DNA of 15,066 bases from CAIMZW01 sp037130455 (GCA_037130455.1 JBAXSZ010000041.1:1-15066); one strand, 5' to 3'; counted from the stretch's first letter, positions 7,556 through 14,463 are shown. Notes: generated from the sequence alone by a model not told the origin. A program made the numbers and translations.

Positions 7556-7604
7556 TGAACGGAAAGTTAAATATGAGTGGAAGCGAGCGTTTTATCGAAA
7601 GTGA

Positions 7605-8084
7605 CTAAATGGATTTATTTCGCTTAGAAGAAATGACTCCTGTATTAAAACCGGCAAGGTTAAGTCCACCAGCGAATCTGGCATGTTCTATCTTAAGGCA
7701 GCGATTTTGCACAACATTCAATCCAGCGGCGACTCCGCGGATTGCTGCTTCTTCATTTTCAATTCCTAGCTGCATCCAGAATGTTTTGGCCTTTATGGCA
7801 ATGGCTTCATCCATAACTCCAGGAATATCTGATGCTTTCCTAAAAACATCCACAATATCTACCGGTTCCGGGATATCCGCAAGAGACTTGTACACCTGGT
7901 GGCCAAGGATGGTTTCAATTCTTGGGTTCACAAAGAAAAGTTTGAAGTGAGAAGCCGAAAGTAAGTAAGTAGCCACAAAGTAGCTTGCGCGTGATGGATT
8001 ATCAGAGGCCCCAACTATTGCTACGGTTTTAGCGGACTTCATAAATTCAAGGCGCTTCAGTGCATTGGGTTCTTCAAAAACCAT
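7605..8084 (-). CDS. CoA-binding domain protein (YccU-like)
   Basis: A 159-residue stand-alone CoA-binding domain with a Rossmann fold. It has TVAIVGASDNPSR (20-32) as the nucleotide loop, then FFVNPR, VDIVDVFR, FWMQLGI and the family ending VVQNRCLKIEH. Members bind CoA; their physiological role is poorly defined. ATG 8082-8084 shares its first base with the stop of the upstream sulfhydrylase gene (TAATG), so the two are translated together. A longer frame beginning at 8132 would overlap that gene by 49 bases and is unlikely. The coupling suggests a role in sulfur amino acid synthesis, perhaps sensing acetyl-CoA or CoA status, but that is inference. Confidence 0.85.
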   Translation of the reverse strand: MVFEEPNALKRLEFMKSAKTVAIVGASDNPSRASYFVATYLLSASHFKLFFVNPRIETILGHQVYKSLADIPEPVDIVDVFRKASDIPGVMDEAIAIKAKTFWMQLGIENEEAAIRGVAAGLNVVQNRCLKIEHARFAGGLNLAGFNTGVISSKRNKSI

Positions 8085-9394
8085 TAGCGTGACCTTCCCG
8101 AAGCGACAGTAAGTGCTTGATCTAAATCCCACAGGATGTCTTGAATATCCTCAAGACCCACACTTATTCGAATGAGATCTTGGGGAACGCCGGCTTCAAG
8201 CAATTGGTCGTCGGTTAATTGTCGATGTGTTGTGCTCGCTGGATGGATGACAAGCGTTCTGACATCGCCGATGTTGGCTAAATGGCTGGCTAGTTTGACC
8301 GAATTGATGAATTTTTCGCCAGTTTCACGGCTTGATAATTCACCAACTGCTTTCACGCCAAACGAGAAAACTGAACCCGGACCTTCTGGTGTGTATTTCT
8401 TTGCTCGAGCGTTATGCGGGTGATTGGCTAAACCAGCGTATTTGACCCAATCAACTCTTGGATCGCTTTCTAGCCATTCGGAAACTACTTTTGCATTTAT
8501 AACGTGCTCGCGCATTCGTTGCGCCAAAGTTTCGACTCCTTGAACCAGCAAGAACGCTGAAAGTGGACTTAACGTGGCGCCAATATCCCTAAGTTGTTCT
8601 GAACGAAGTTTGGTGAGGAATCCAAATTCACCAAAATTTTCCCACCAAGAAACACCACCATAAGAAGCGACTGCTTCGGTCATAGTCGGGAATTTTCCAT
8701 TGCCCCAATTAAATTTCCCAGATTCCACGATCACTCCGCCGAGAGTAGTTCCGTGACCGCCCAAGAATTTAGTGGCGGAATGCAAAACAATATCTGCGCC
8801 ATGTTCAATGGGACGAACCAAATATGGAGTGGCCACCGTGGAATCGATGATCAACGGTAAACCTGCATCGTGTGCAACTTTGGCCAATTCTTCGATATCG
8901 CCAATTTGGGAAGAAGGGTTGGAAATCATTTCGGCGTAAACAAATTTTGTTTTCTCGGTAATGGCAGCGGCGAAATCTTCGGCCTTGTCACTCTTAACAA
9001 AGGTAGTGTCCACTCCAAACCGTCGCAAGGTGACATCCAATTGTGTGAGCGTTCCTCCGTACAGGTGTGAAGAGGCAACAACGTGATCTCCACTACCCGC
9101 CAACGCCGCAAATGTCAGGAATTGTGCGGCTTGACCGCTCGATGTTGCCACCGCTCCAATGCCACCTTCGAGGGCGGCTATTTTTTCTTCAAAGGCAGCA
9201 ACGGTTGGATTACCGATTCGACTATAGATATTTCCGTACTTTTGAAGCGCAAAAAGATTTCCGGCATCCTCGGTGTTTTCAAATACAAATGCTGAAGTTT
9301 GATAAATCGGAAGAGCGCGCGCACCTGTTTGCGGATCGGGTTGGGTTCCAGCATGCAGGGCCTTTGTTCTAAAGCCCCATTCGTGATCGCTCAT
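8084..9394 (-). CDS. metY: O-acetylhomoserine sulfhydrylase (Cys/Met metabolism PLP enzyme)
   Basis: A 436-residue PLP enzyme that makes homocysteine from O-acetylhomoserine and sulfide (direct sulfhydrylation for methionine). Marks in order are LHAGTQPDPQTGARALPIYQTSAFVF, with YSRIGNPT (57-64) binding the cofactor phosphate, SSGQAA, D184 in IIDSTVATPY, and the Schiff-base Lys209 in SATKFLGGHGTTLGG. Length and the GTTLGGV and RISVGLEDIQDI segments fit MetY/Met17 rather than the shorter cystathionine gamma-synthases. ATG 9392-9394 has no Shine-Dalgarno; a -10-like TTTAAT ends seven bases before it, suggesting a leaderless mRNA. It is coupled to the CoA-binding gene. The homoserine acetyltransferase gene is not in this window. 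Confidence 0.92.
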   Translation of the reverse strand: MSDHEWGFRTKALHAGTQPDPQTGARALPIYQTSAFVFENTEDAGNLFALQKYGNIYSRIGNPTVAAFEEKIAALEGGIGAVATSSGQAAQFLTFAALAGSGDHVVASSHLYGGTLTQLDVTLRRFGVDTTFVKSDKAEDFAAAITEKTKFVYAEMISNPSSQIGDIEELAKVAHDAGLPLIIDSTVATPYLVRPIEHGADIVLHSATKFLGGHGTTLGGVIVESGKFNWGNGKFPTMTEAVASYGGVSWWENFGEFGFLTKLRSEQLRDIGATLSPLSAFLLVQGVETLAQRMREHVINAKVVSEWLESDPRVDWVKYAGLANHPHNARAKKYTPEGPGSVFSFGVKAVGELSSRETGEKFINSVKLASHLANIGDVRTLVIHPASTTHRQLTDDQLLEAGVPQDLIRISVGLEDIQDILWDLDQALTVASGRSR

Positions 9395-9401
9395 GTGGGC
9401 A

Positions 9402-9407
9402 ATTAAA
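9402..9407 (-). promoter_or_regulatory. -10 element for a leaderless metY transcript
   Basis: TTTAAT on the minus strand ends seven bases before the metY ATG, placing the expected start site on the ATG. A weak -35-like TTGCGC lies 18 bases upstream. No ribosome-binding sequence is present. Confidence 0.5.
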
Positions 9408-9496
9408 CGCTACTTACTTTGTAATGCGCAAACCTTGCGAAGGATTCGCACTTATAGGTATCAAAAGCACATTCTCTCTTTCGCTGCAAACTAGGG

Positions 9497-9502
9497 CATA
9501 AT
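9497..9502 (+). promoter_or_regulatory. -10 element for a leaderless cupin transcript
   Basis: CATAAT ends six bases before the GTG at 9509, so transcription should begin at or near the start codon. No Shine-Dalgarno is seen, and the -35 is not obvious. It mirrors the leaderless arrangement of the divergent metY gene. Confidence 0.5.
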
Positions 9503-9508
9503 CCGACT

Positions 9509-9967
9509 GTGAGCCATAACAATTTCCACGTAACCCAAGATGAGCCCCATCGTTGGCGCAACATCGAGGAATTGGTTTACAAAGATGAAGATGGAACAGC
9601 AACTTTTAAAGATGTTACTCGCAGAACCTTATTTGGCGAAGCTGCCGGCGACGGCATGGAAGTCCGTTATTTTGAGGTCGATGCCGGTGGTTACACCACC
9701 CTTGAAAAGCACGAGCACACTCACTTGGTGATTCCCATAAAGGGCCGAGGCTCCTGTCTAGTTGGTGACCAGGTTCTAAAACTTGCTATGCATGATTTGG
9801 TCTATGTGCCCTCTTGGGCTTGGCACCAATTTCGTGCTGACGAAAACGAAGTCTTCGGTTTCCTATGTATGGTCAAAGTGGAGCGAGATCGTCCAACTCT
9901 TCCAACACCAGAAGAATTGGCAATGATTAAAGGTGTTCCAGAAGTAGCGGCATTTATTCGCATTTAA
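9509..9967 (+). CDS. Cupin-domain protein
   Basis: A 152-residue protein with a single cupin barrel. Motif 1 is GGYTTLEKHEHTHLVIPIKGRG with H68 and H70 as metal-type ligands; motif 2 is DLVYVPSWAWHQF with H106. About 50 residues precede the barrel and a Pro-rich tail (RPTLPTPEEL) follows. It may be a dioxygenase-like, isomerase-like or sensing cupin; the sequence does not decide. It diverges from metY with 114 bases between. Start GTG 9509 is supported by the leaderless promoter geometry and by the absence of another good start upstream. It is convergent with the Rieske gene. Confidence 0.82.
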   Translation: MSHNNFHVTQDEPHRWRNIEELVYKDEDGTATFKDVTRRTLFGEAAGDGMEVRYFEVDAGGYTTLEKHEHTHLVIPIKGRGSCLVGDQVLKLAMHDLVYVPSWAWHQFRADENEVFGFLCMVKVERDRPTLPTPEELAMIKGVPEVAAFIRI

Positions 9968-10008
9968 CTGCAGTTATTCAGTCAACGACTGGCAAATTTG
10001 TGCGCTCT

Positions 10009-10638
10009 TTACGAACGATAAAAGTCAGTAACAATAATTCGACCGGCCACTTCGGTCACTGGATAACCTTTAAGCGGTTCAGATGCTGGACCTTCTTCGG
10101 CCGCCCCGGTTTTCCGATTGAAGTAAGAAATATGGCAATTACAAATTAACCGATCTTTATCTTGTTCGACTGCACATGCTTCGTGGGTGCAGTTGTTGTC
10201 GAAGGCAACCAATGAACCTTTCTCTCGAGTAATAATGAAAGCCTTGGCGTGATTGCGAGGGTCGAAAGAGTAAAAGATTCTTGTTTCACCATCCGGAACA
10301 TCAACCGATGCAGCAAGATCAAACTGGAACGGCCCAGTAGGGGTGGGCGAAGGTGAGGCGGAAGCAGTTGCGGTAGGTGTTGTTGTTGGTGAAGGGGTTC
10401 TGCTCGGAGTTGAGGGTGGTGATTTACTTGGCGAAGGTGCGGGAAGTGGAACACCCTTGTTCCAGATGATCTTCTTCCCCGATTTGATCGCCGTATATTT
10501 CTTTCCCCGCCAAACAATAACTTGACCCAGCTTTGATGGTTTTAAAGTTGGGCCTGTCGCGGCTCGAGCAAACGGGGTAATTTGCAACAACGAAAGAAAT
10601 AGAATTGATGCAAAACTTCTTCGACTCAGGCCGTTCAT
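10009..10638 (-). CDS. TAT-exported Rieske [2Fe-2S] protein with Pro/Ser/Thr linker
   Basis: A 209-residue redox protein. Residues 1-26 look like a twin-arginine signal (SRRSFA followed by a hydrophobic run and ARA). Residues about 38-63 (GQVIVWRGKKYTAIKSGKK) form a short basic domain that I do not recognise. Residues 64-102 are a Pro/Ser/Thr linker. The Rieske domain carries CTHEAC (150-155) and CNCH (166-169): C150, H152, C166 and H169 ligate the cluster, and C155 and C168 can form the disulfide seen in high-potential Rieske proteins. The domain sits outside the membrane. The start ATG 10636-10638 has no Shine-Dalgarno and may be leaderless. It is not next to cytochrome b, so it is probably an independent electron carrier. 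Confidence 0.87.
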   Translation of the reverse strand: MNGLSRRSFASILFLSLLQITPFARAATGPTLKPSKLGQVIVWRGKKYTAIKSGKKIIWNKGVPLPAPSPSKSPPSTPSRTPSPTTTPTATASASPSPTPTGPFQFDLAASVDVPDGETRIFYSFDPRNHAKAFIITREKGSLVAFDNNCTHEACAVEQDKDRLICNCHISYFNRKTGAAEEGPASEPLKGYPVTEVAGRIIVTDFYRS

Positions 10639-10746
10639 ATAAGAAGATTAGCATCGCAAAGCATTCTTGCTCAGAAATGTGTCGGAATTATCAGGCTCAT
10701 CAAAATGCTTAGCCATCCAGATTATTCAATTTAGAAAACTATCTGC

Positions 10747-11457
10747 CTAACTTTGAGTCTTCCAAATGGGAGTACCTGTTTTTAGGGCTTGCTCAAGGGA
10801 GCAACAACTAAATCCTTTTCCATGGAAGAGATCAATAAGTGCTCGGCTCAGTTCGCCCCGATCAAAGGTTGTAGCTGGTACATCCTCAACTCCATCAATC
10901 ATCGACGCAATATTGTCATGCGCCAATACGATGGCGCCTGGGCTGTTGATATTTCGTGGATTCTTTAGAAAAGCCATGACATCTGGTTCATCTATCCAGT
11001 CCGAAAGTACGACATCCCATAGAACAGTTGTTAAGCCAGCGCGAATCACTGAACTAATCGTGTCAGGTGTCCACCGACCATATGGTGGTCGGTACCAAAG
11101 AATCTCTTTTCCAATCATTTGTTCAAGTTCATTCTTGGCATCGCGGGTGCGGGTAAACACCTCAGAAGGATTCATAGTATCTATTGGTCGATGATCTACC
11201 CCGTGAAGTGCGATCTCATGTCCTTGGGCAAGTATTTCTCCAACGATGCTTGGATTCAGACGAGTGCGAGAAAGAAGAACAAAGAAAGTTGCAGTTGCGC
11301 CTTTATCCGCCAAGGCACTGAGAACGGATTCCGTACCCGTTGGTTCTGGACCATCGTCATATGTGAGCACGATATTGGAAGGACCGGTTCCTGTAGCTAC
11401 CGCGACCAGGCACGGTTGGAACAAAGCGCTTGGTGATTTAGTAGATTGGTGATTCAT
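10747..11457 (-). CDS. Polysaccharide deacetylase (NodB domain), apparently cytosolic
   Basis: A 236-residue carbohydrate esterase family 4 type domain that removes N-acetyl (or O-acetyl) groups from glycans. All catalytic parts are visible: TYDDGP with base D34 and metal D35, HGVDH giving metal H85 and H89, RPPYG (123-127), LWDVVLSDW (146-154) and LAHD with H180. About 28 residues precede the catalytic strand, with no signal peptide or membrane helix, so the enzyme seems to work inside the cell. That is unusual for cell-wall deacetylases and suggests a precursor or small-molecule substrate. The start ATG 11455-11457 has no strong Shine-Dalgarno. It diverges from the surface-polymer pair at 11604. 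Confidence 0.87.
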   Translation of the reverse strand: MNHQSTKSPSALFQPCLVAVATGTGPSNIVLTYDDGPEPTGTESVLSALADKGATATFFVLLSRTRLNPSIVGEILAQGHEIALHGVDHRPIDTMNPSEVFTRTRDAKNELEQMIGKEILWYRPPYGRWTPDTISSVIRAGLTTVLWDVVLSDWIDEPDVMAFLKNPRNINSPGAIVLAHDNIASMIDGVEDVPATTFDRGELSRALIDLFHGKGFSCCSLEQALKTGTPIWKTQS

Positions 11458-11545
11458 CGCCAGCTACTTTATCTCAATAGAAATCGTTCAAGTTCTTTTT
11501 AACTGTCTAAAACAAAAGGTCCTGAAACTCTATAGTTATTTGTTC

Positions 11546-11551
11546 TACACT
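11546..11551 (+). promoter_or_regulatory. Candidate -10 of the surface-polymer gene pair
   Basis: TACACT at 11546-11551, with a -35-like CTGAAA at 11522-11527 (18-base spacing), each matching the consensus at four of six positions. It ends six bases before ATG 11558, the geometry of a leaderless start. Confidence 0.35.
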
Positions 11552-11557
11552 TGAATC

Positions 11558-11611
11558 ATGTCGAAATTAGTTCACAATTTCTTATTTTCCATAGCAGCAA
11601 CCTATGAGTGA
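11558..11611 (+). CDS. Possible 17-codon leader ORF
   Basis: An open frame from ATG 11558 to TGA 11609-11611 encodes MSKLVHNFLFSIAATYE. It follows a -10-like element by six bases and overlaps the next gene's ATG (11604) by eight bases. It could be a leaderless micro-ORF that couples translation of the downstream gene, which has no Shine-Dalgarno. It could also be the original N-terminus of that gene split by a one-base frameshift. No homology is recognised, so it may not be translated. Confidence 0.25.
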   Translation: MSKLVHNFLFSIAATYE

Positions 11612-12173
11612 TCTAATAAATGCAATCGATCTTTTGGTCCAAAGCACAGACTGCGTCGTTGAGTACGGCTCCGGGGAAAGTACCGTGCTTTTGGCCGAAA
11701 AAGGCTGCACGGTGATTTCCGTAGAGACATCTTGGAACTACTTCTTGAAGATAACCGAAAGATTGGAAGGCCCGATTGTCCAGGGCAGGGTTCACTGCAT
11801 ATATGCGGATGTGGGAACAGTTGACCAATGGGGATCGCCGGTGGATACCTCTCCTCGAGCGGCCTTTTTAAGATATCCGCTCCAACCATGGGTGCAAATT
11901 GAGCGCAGGGAATTAACTCCTCAGCTTGTAGTTTTGGATGGAAGGTTTCGACTAGCCTGCTTTGTAACCTCGTTTATGAAGGCTCCCCTAGGTGCGCTCA
12001 TCCTCATTAATAATTTCTACTCGCGAACCGATTATCACTTGATTAACCATTTTGCTCAGGAATCTGAACGAGTGGGAGATTTAGCAGTTTTTGAAGTTAC
12101 AGAAAAAGGTAGGAATATGCTTGACACCGATTTGATGCTCTCATTTTCAAGTAGTTTTCTGAATCCGTTATAG
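11604..12173 (+). CDS. Methyltransferase-fold protein of surface-glycan type
   Basis: A 189-residue protein with a class I SAM-methyltransferase-like core. The glycine loop is VVEYGSGESTVLLAE (18-32), the ribose-binding acidic strand is VISVETSW with E41, and a later strand reads LVVLDGRFRLACF (108-120). The YADVGTVDQWGSPVD and AAFLRYPLQPW stretches fit a family often found in polysaccharide loci. Whether it transfers methyl groups is not proven by sequence. Start ATG 11604 lacks a Shine-Dalgarno and overlaps a possible leader ORF; a frameshifted N-terminus is an alternative. The TAG stop directly abuts the ATG of the ATP-grasp gene, so the two are likely one operon and work together. Confidence 0.72.
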   Translation: MSDLINAIDLLVQSTDCVVEYGSGESTVLLAEKGCTVISVETSWNYFLKITERLEGPIVQGRVHCIYADVGTVDQWGSPVDTSPRAAFLRYPLQPWVQIERRELTPQLVVLDGRFRLACFVTSFMKAPLGALILINNFYSRTDYHLINHFAQESERVGDLAVFEVTEKGRNMLDTDLMLSFSSSFLNPL

Positions 12174-13121
12174 ATGCAAATGTATACCGAAGTAGATCTG
12201 AGAAATTTCTCGAAGACAAAGATTCCGCATGAATTAAATGTTGTTGAAAGAAACTTCCTAGAGGGCTATTCGGGCGATCAGGATTTCAATCAAAAAGTCA
12301 GAGCAAAGATGGTTCTTGATAATCGGTTGATACTTTCTCAGTTTGCGGACAAAATTACATCTTCCCAAATCATGAGTAATTTTGTGCCAGATGAGTTGCT
12401 GCCTAGCCGCCCCAACATTTTTGGCTCTGCAGAAGAACTTAGGGAGGCGAAACTTCCGGAAGAATTCGTGTTGAAAGTAAATCATGCTTCAGGTGGGATC
12501 ATTGCAGTTTCGAAGCGGGCTCAGACAGCTCTCCGCCTGCCAAAAATTGATGAGGTGCAAGGTTTTGTTGATTGGAATCGGTACGTTATTCACCCAGATA
12601 ATTTTGACGTGGAAGTCGCCATCAAAATGATGAACGGTTGGTTAAAGAGTTCCTTTAAGCAAAATCCAAATACGATAAGAGAATGGGCCTACTCGCAAAT
12701 TAAACCACGCTCATTCGTAGAAAACTTTGCCGAAGATTTTTCACTTGCTCCAAGACAAGTTGAATTTTATTGTTTTCATGGAAAAGCCAAAGCTGTTTTT
12801 TTCTCAGTTCGGAGCAAAACTTTAAGGCACAGCATGTATAAAGCTTTTTTTAGAACAGAGGAAATGAATTATTCCCGGATACATTCAAGACTTTCACTGC
12901 AGCAATGGGAACAAATCCTGAGTGCCAGTGAGGCGATTAGTTCATACACAGATATGGTGCGGGTGGATTGGTTATTGACCAATAATGGCCCAGTTTTCTC
13001 GGAATTAACGAATTATCCAGGTGGTGGGGTGGCCACCACTTTTGGAGATTCGAGCTTGCTTTCAAATGCGCAAATTCTTGATCTATTTTCTGAATACTGG
13101 GGAGAAATAGGACCGTATTAA
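12174..13121 (+). CDS. TupA-like ATP-grasp protein
   Basis: A 315-residue protein of the ATP-grasp family typified by TupA of teichuronopeptide synthesis. Seen in order are KMVLDNRLILSQFADK (45-60), the nucleotide-binding LPEEFVLKVNHASGGII (94-110), YSQIKPRSFVENF (173-184), EFYCFHGKAKAVFF (197-210), VRVDW (262-266) and FSELTNYPGGGVATTFG with E277 as a probable metal ligand. Family members join carboxylate and amine groups using ATP; TupA is tied to a glutamate-glucuronate cell-wall polymer. The acceptor here is unknown. It starts directly after the methyltransferase-fold gene (TAG then ATG); ATG 12180 is a second option. No glycosyltransferase is adjacent. Confidence 0.78.
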   Translation: MQMYTEVDLRNFSKTKIPHELNVVERNFLEGYSGDQDFNQKVRAKMVLDNRLILSQFADKITSSQIMSNFVPDELLPSRPNIFGSAEELREAKLPEEFVLKVNHASGGIIAVSKRAQTALRLPKIDEVQGFVDWNRYVIHPDNFDVEVAIKMMNGWLKSSFKQNPNTIREWAYSQIKPRSFVENFAEDFSLAPRQVEFYCFHGKAKAVFFSVRSKTLRHSMYKAFFRTEEMNYSRIHSRLSLQQWEQILSASEAISSYTDMVRVDWLLTNNGPVFSELTNYPGGGVATTFGDSSLLSNAQILDLFSEYWGEIGPY

Positions 13122-13176
13122 TTTCTTTAAGGTCGCTATAAATTATTGAGACGACGAATGACATCCATGCGTGGAA

Positions 13177-13193
13177 AACTAATAGCATTAGTT
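13177..13193. repeat. Perfect inverted repeat before the DUF4440 gene
   Basis: AACTAAT-AGC-ATTAGTT, 7-base arms and a 3-base centre, ends one base before ATG 13195. It also holds a -10-like TAGCAT (13183-13188) six bases from the ATG. It could be an operator over a leaderless promoter, or a small hairpin. Confidence 0.4.
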
Positions 13194-13194
13194 C

Positions 13195-13557
13195 ATGAGT
13201 GAAGAAGCAGACTTCGGCGAGGTAATCAAAAGGGAACTCAGAATTATCGACCTCGAGGTCCGTCGCGATGAAAGACTAATCCGGGAGTTGCTGCACCCCG
13301 ATTTTCTAGAGTTTGGTGCTTCCGGTCGGGTTTGGGACACCGATTCGATTGTGCAGGCGTTAATAACTGAAACTGACCCCCAGGCAATAGAAGCCTATGA
13401 TTTTGAAGCGTCTGCAATATCTACAATTGCAATTCTGCTTACATTTAGGTGTAAGAGTGGTGGGAGAGAGACTTTACGAAGTTCAGTTTGGCTGAAGAGT
13501 GAAAAGAGTGAGTGGTTGTTGCGCTTTCACCAAGCCACAATTGTTGGTGATTGGTAA
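13195..13557 (+). CDS. DUF4440 / NTF2-like small protein
   Basis: A 120-residue protein of the SnoaL/NTF2-like fold. The actinobacterial DUF4440 signature is clear: ELRIIDLEVRRDERLIRELLHPDFLEFGASGRVWD (14-48), followed by a strand-rich half ending WLLRFHQATIVGDW. Similar domains occur alone or attached to ribonuclease HI in actinobacteria; here it stands alone. Function is unknown, and the fold usually binds small hydrophobic ligands. There is no Shine-Dalgarno; a -10-like element lies six bases upstream inside the inverted repeat. It may be transcribed with the next gene, 39 bases away. Confidence 0.7.
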   Translation: MSEEADFGEVIKRELRIIDLEVRRDERLIRELLHPDFLEFGASGRVWDTDSIVQALITETDPQAIEAYDFEASAISTIAILLTFRCKSGGRETLRSSVWLKSEKSEWLLRFHQATIVGDW

Positions 13558-13596
13558 ATCAGATGGGAATTAGGTTTTGAAGATGAGGAGCGATTC

Positions 13597-14367
13597 GTGA
13601 ATGAAAAAGCGCAGCTTGATATCACAACCGATTTCTCTGTTGGTGACTGGATTAGAGAATCTCTAGCTCCATGGGTTATGTTTTCTGAAATCCCAGTGAC
13701 CATTGGGATCGTAATTCCCAAAGGGTTCGAGAGTTATGTATTAATTCATCATGTGGGTCCCGGAGCTAATCACGTTAGTATCGAAAATGAAAATCTTGGA
13801 AGGTTAATAGAGATACTCTCCAAGTTCACGACTTCGCCCGAGGACTGCTTCCATGCATTATGGGACGGTCATGGATGGATGCATAGCGGAGCTATTGGCA
13901 CTTTCAAGGTTGTTCGCCACCCAAAACTTCATGGATTAGTGCGAGCCCTGAAAATAAGTAGATTCCTTCGGACATTATCATTGAATATAGGCGCAAAGAG
14001 ATTTAGAAAAAGAAATCGAACTCAGAATCAATCTCTGGATCATTTGGATTCGCATACCCTGCCCGACGGAATTATGAAATCGGAGCGATTTAAGCTCCCA
14101 AATCGAGATTACCTGCTGATGCGAGGGCCTTTATCAGAGGCTGCAAAGATCGGTTGGACATTCTCTGAGTCCTTTCAGCCTCAGCCACCAAACCTATTGT
14201 GGCCAAGTGATAGGAGTTGGATATTGGCAAATGAAATTGACTTCAACGTAACTCTGATTGGTGGAAGCGAAAGTTTGATTTCCGCAATTTTGAATTCAAG
14301 TGCGCTGATCGCCGAACGATTTAACGTGACTGACGCGATAGACCAGCTACCCGTGGCCAATTATTGA
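13597..14367 (+). CDS. Conserved actinobacterial protein of unknown function
   Basis: A 256-residue soluble protein. I recognise the pattern of an actinobacterial family annotated only as hypothetical: IGIVIPKGFESYVLIHH near the start (36-52), HALWDGHGWM (86-95), LPNRDYLLMRGPL (167-179), PPNLLWPSDRSW (197-208), and ANEIDFNVTLIGGSESLI (211-228). No catalytic motif is evident. Between the two halves is a basic stretch (about 115-142) with eleven Lys/Arg, absent from the compact members I recall. The start is GTG 13597, supported by GAGGAG at 13585-13590, six bases upstream, the cleanest Shine-Dalgarno in this half of the window. A terminator follows 115 bases after the stop. Confidence 0.75.
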   Translation: MNEKAQLDITTDFSVGDWIRESLAPWVMFSEIPVTIGIVIPKGFESYVLIHHVGPGANHVSIENENLGRLIEILSKFTTSPEDCFHALWDGHGWMHSGAIGTFKVVRHPKLHGLVRALKISRFLRTLSLNIGAKRFRKRNRTQNQSLDHLDSHTLPDGIMKSERFKLPNRDYLLMRGPLSEAAKIGWTFSESFQPQPPNLLWPSDRSWILANEIDFNVTLIGGSESLISAILNSSALIAERFNVTDAIDQLPVANY

Positions 14368-14449
14368 TCAAGTCATTGCGCGAGTATGAAGTGGTGGTGT
14401 TTTCCTCATCTGGCACAAAGAACAAAGTGGTTTTTTTTCAACGTGTGGA

Positions 14450-14463
14450 AAATGTTAACATTT
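14450..14463. repeat. Perfect 14-base palindrome
   Basis: AAATGTTAACATTT, centred on GTTAAC, lies between the end of the 13597 gene and the terminator. It could be a regulator site or part of the 3' untranslated structure. No promoter is obvious beside it. Confidence 0.4.

Noticed and set aside
8085..8132. Upstream extension of the CoA-binding gene
   Set aside because: It lies wholly within the metY 3' end. The TAATG overlap at 8084 is the usual coupled start.
9083..9372. Plus-strand open frames opposite metY
   Set aside because: They are antisense shadows of a well-supported gene, without recognisable domains or ribosome-binding sites.
9979..9991. CAGTC-AAC-GACTG hairpin between the convergent cupin and Rieske genes as a terminator
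   Set aside because: The stem is only five pairs and no T-run follows on either strand.
10639..10746. Short gap between the Rieske and deacetylase genes
   Set aside because: Searched for a small gene, hairpin or promoter; nothing convincing was found beyond a weak -10-like stretch near the Rieske start.
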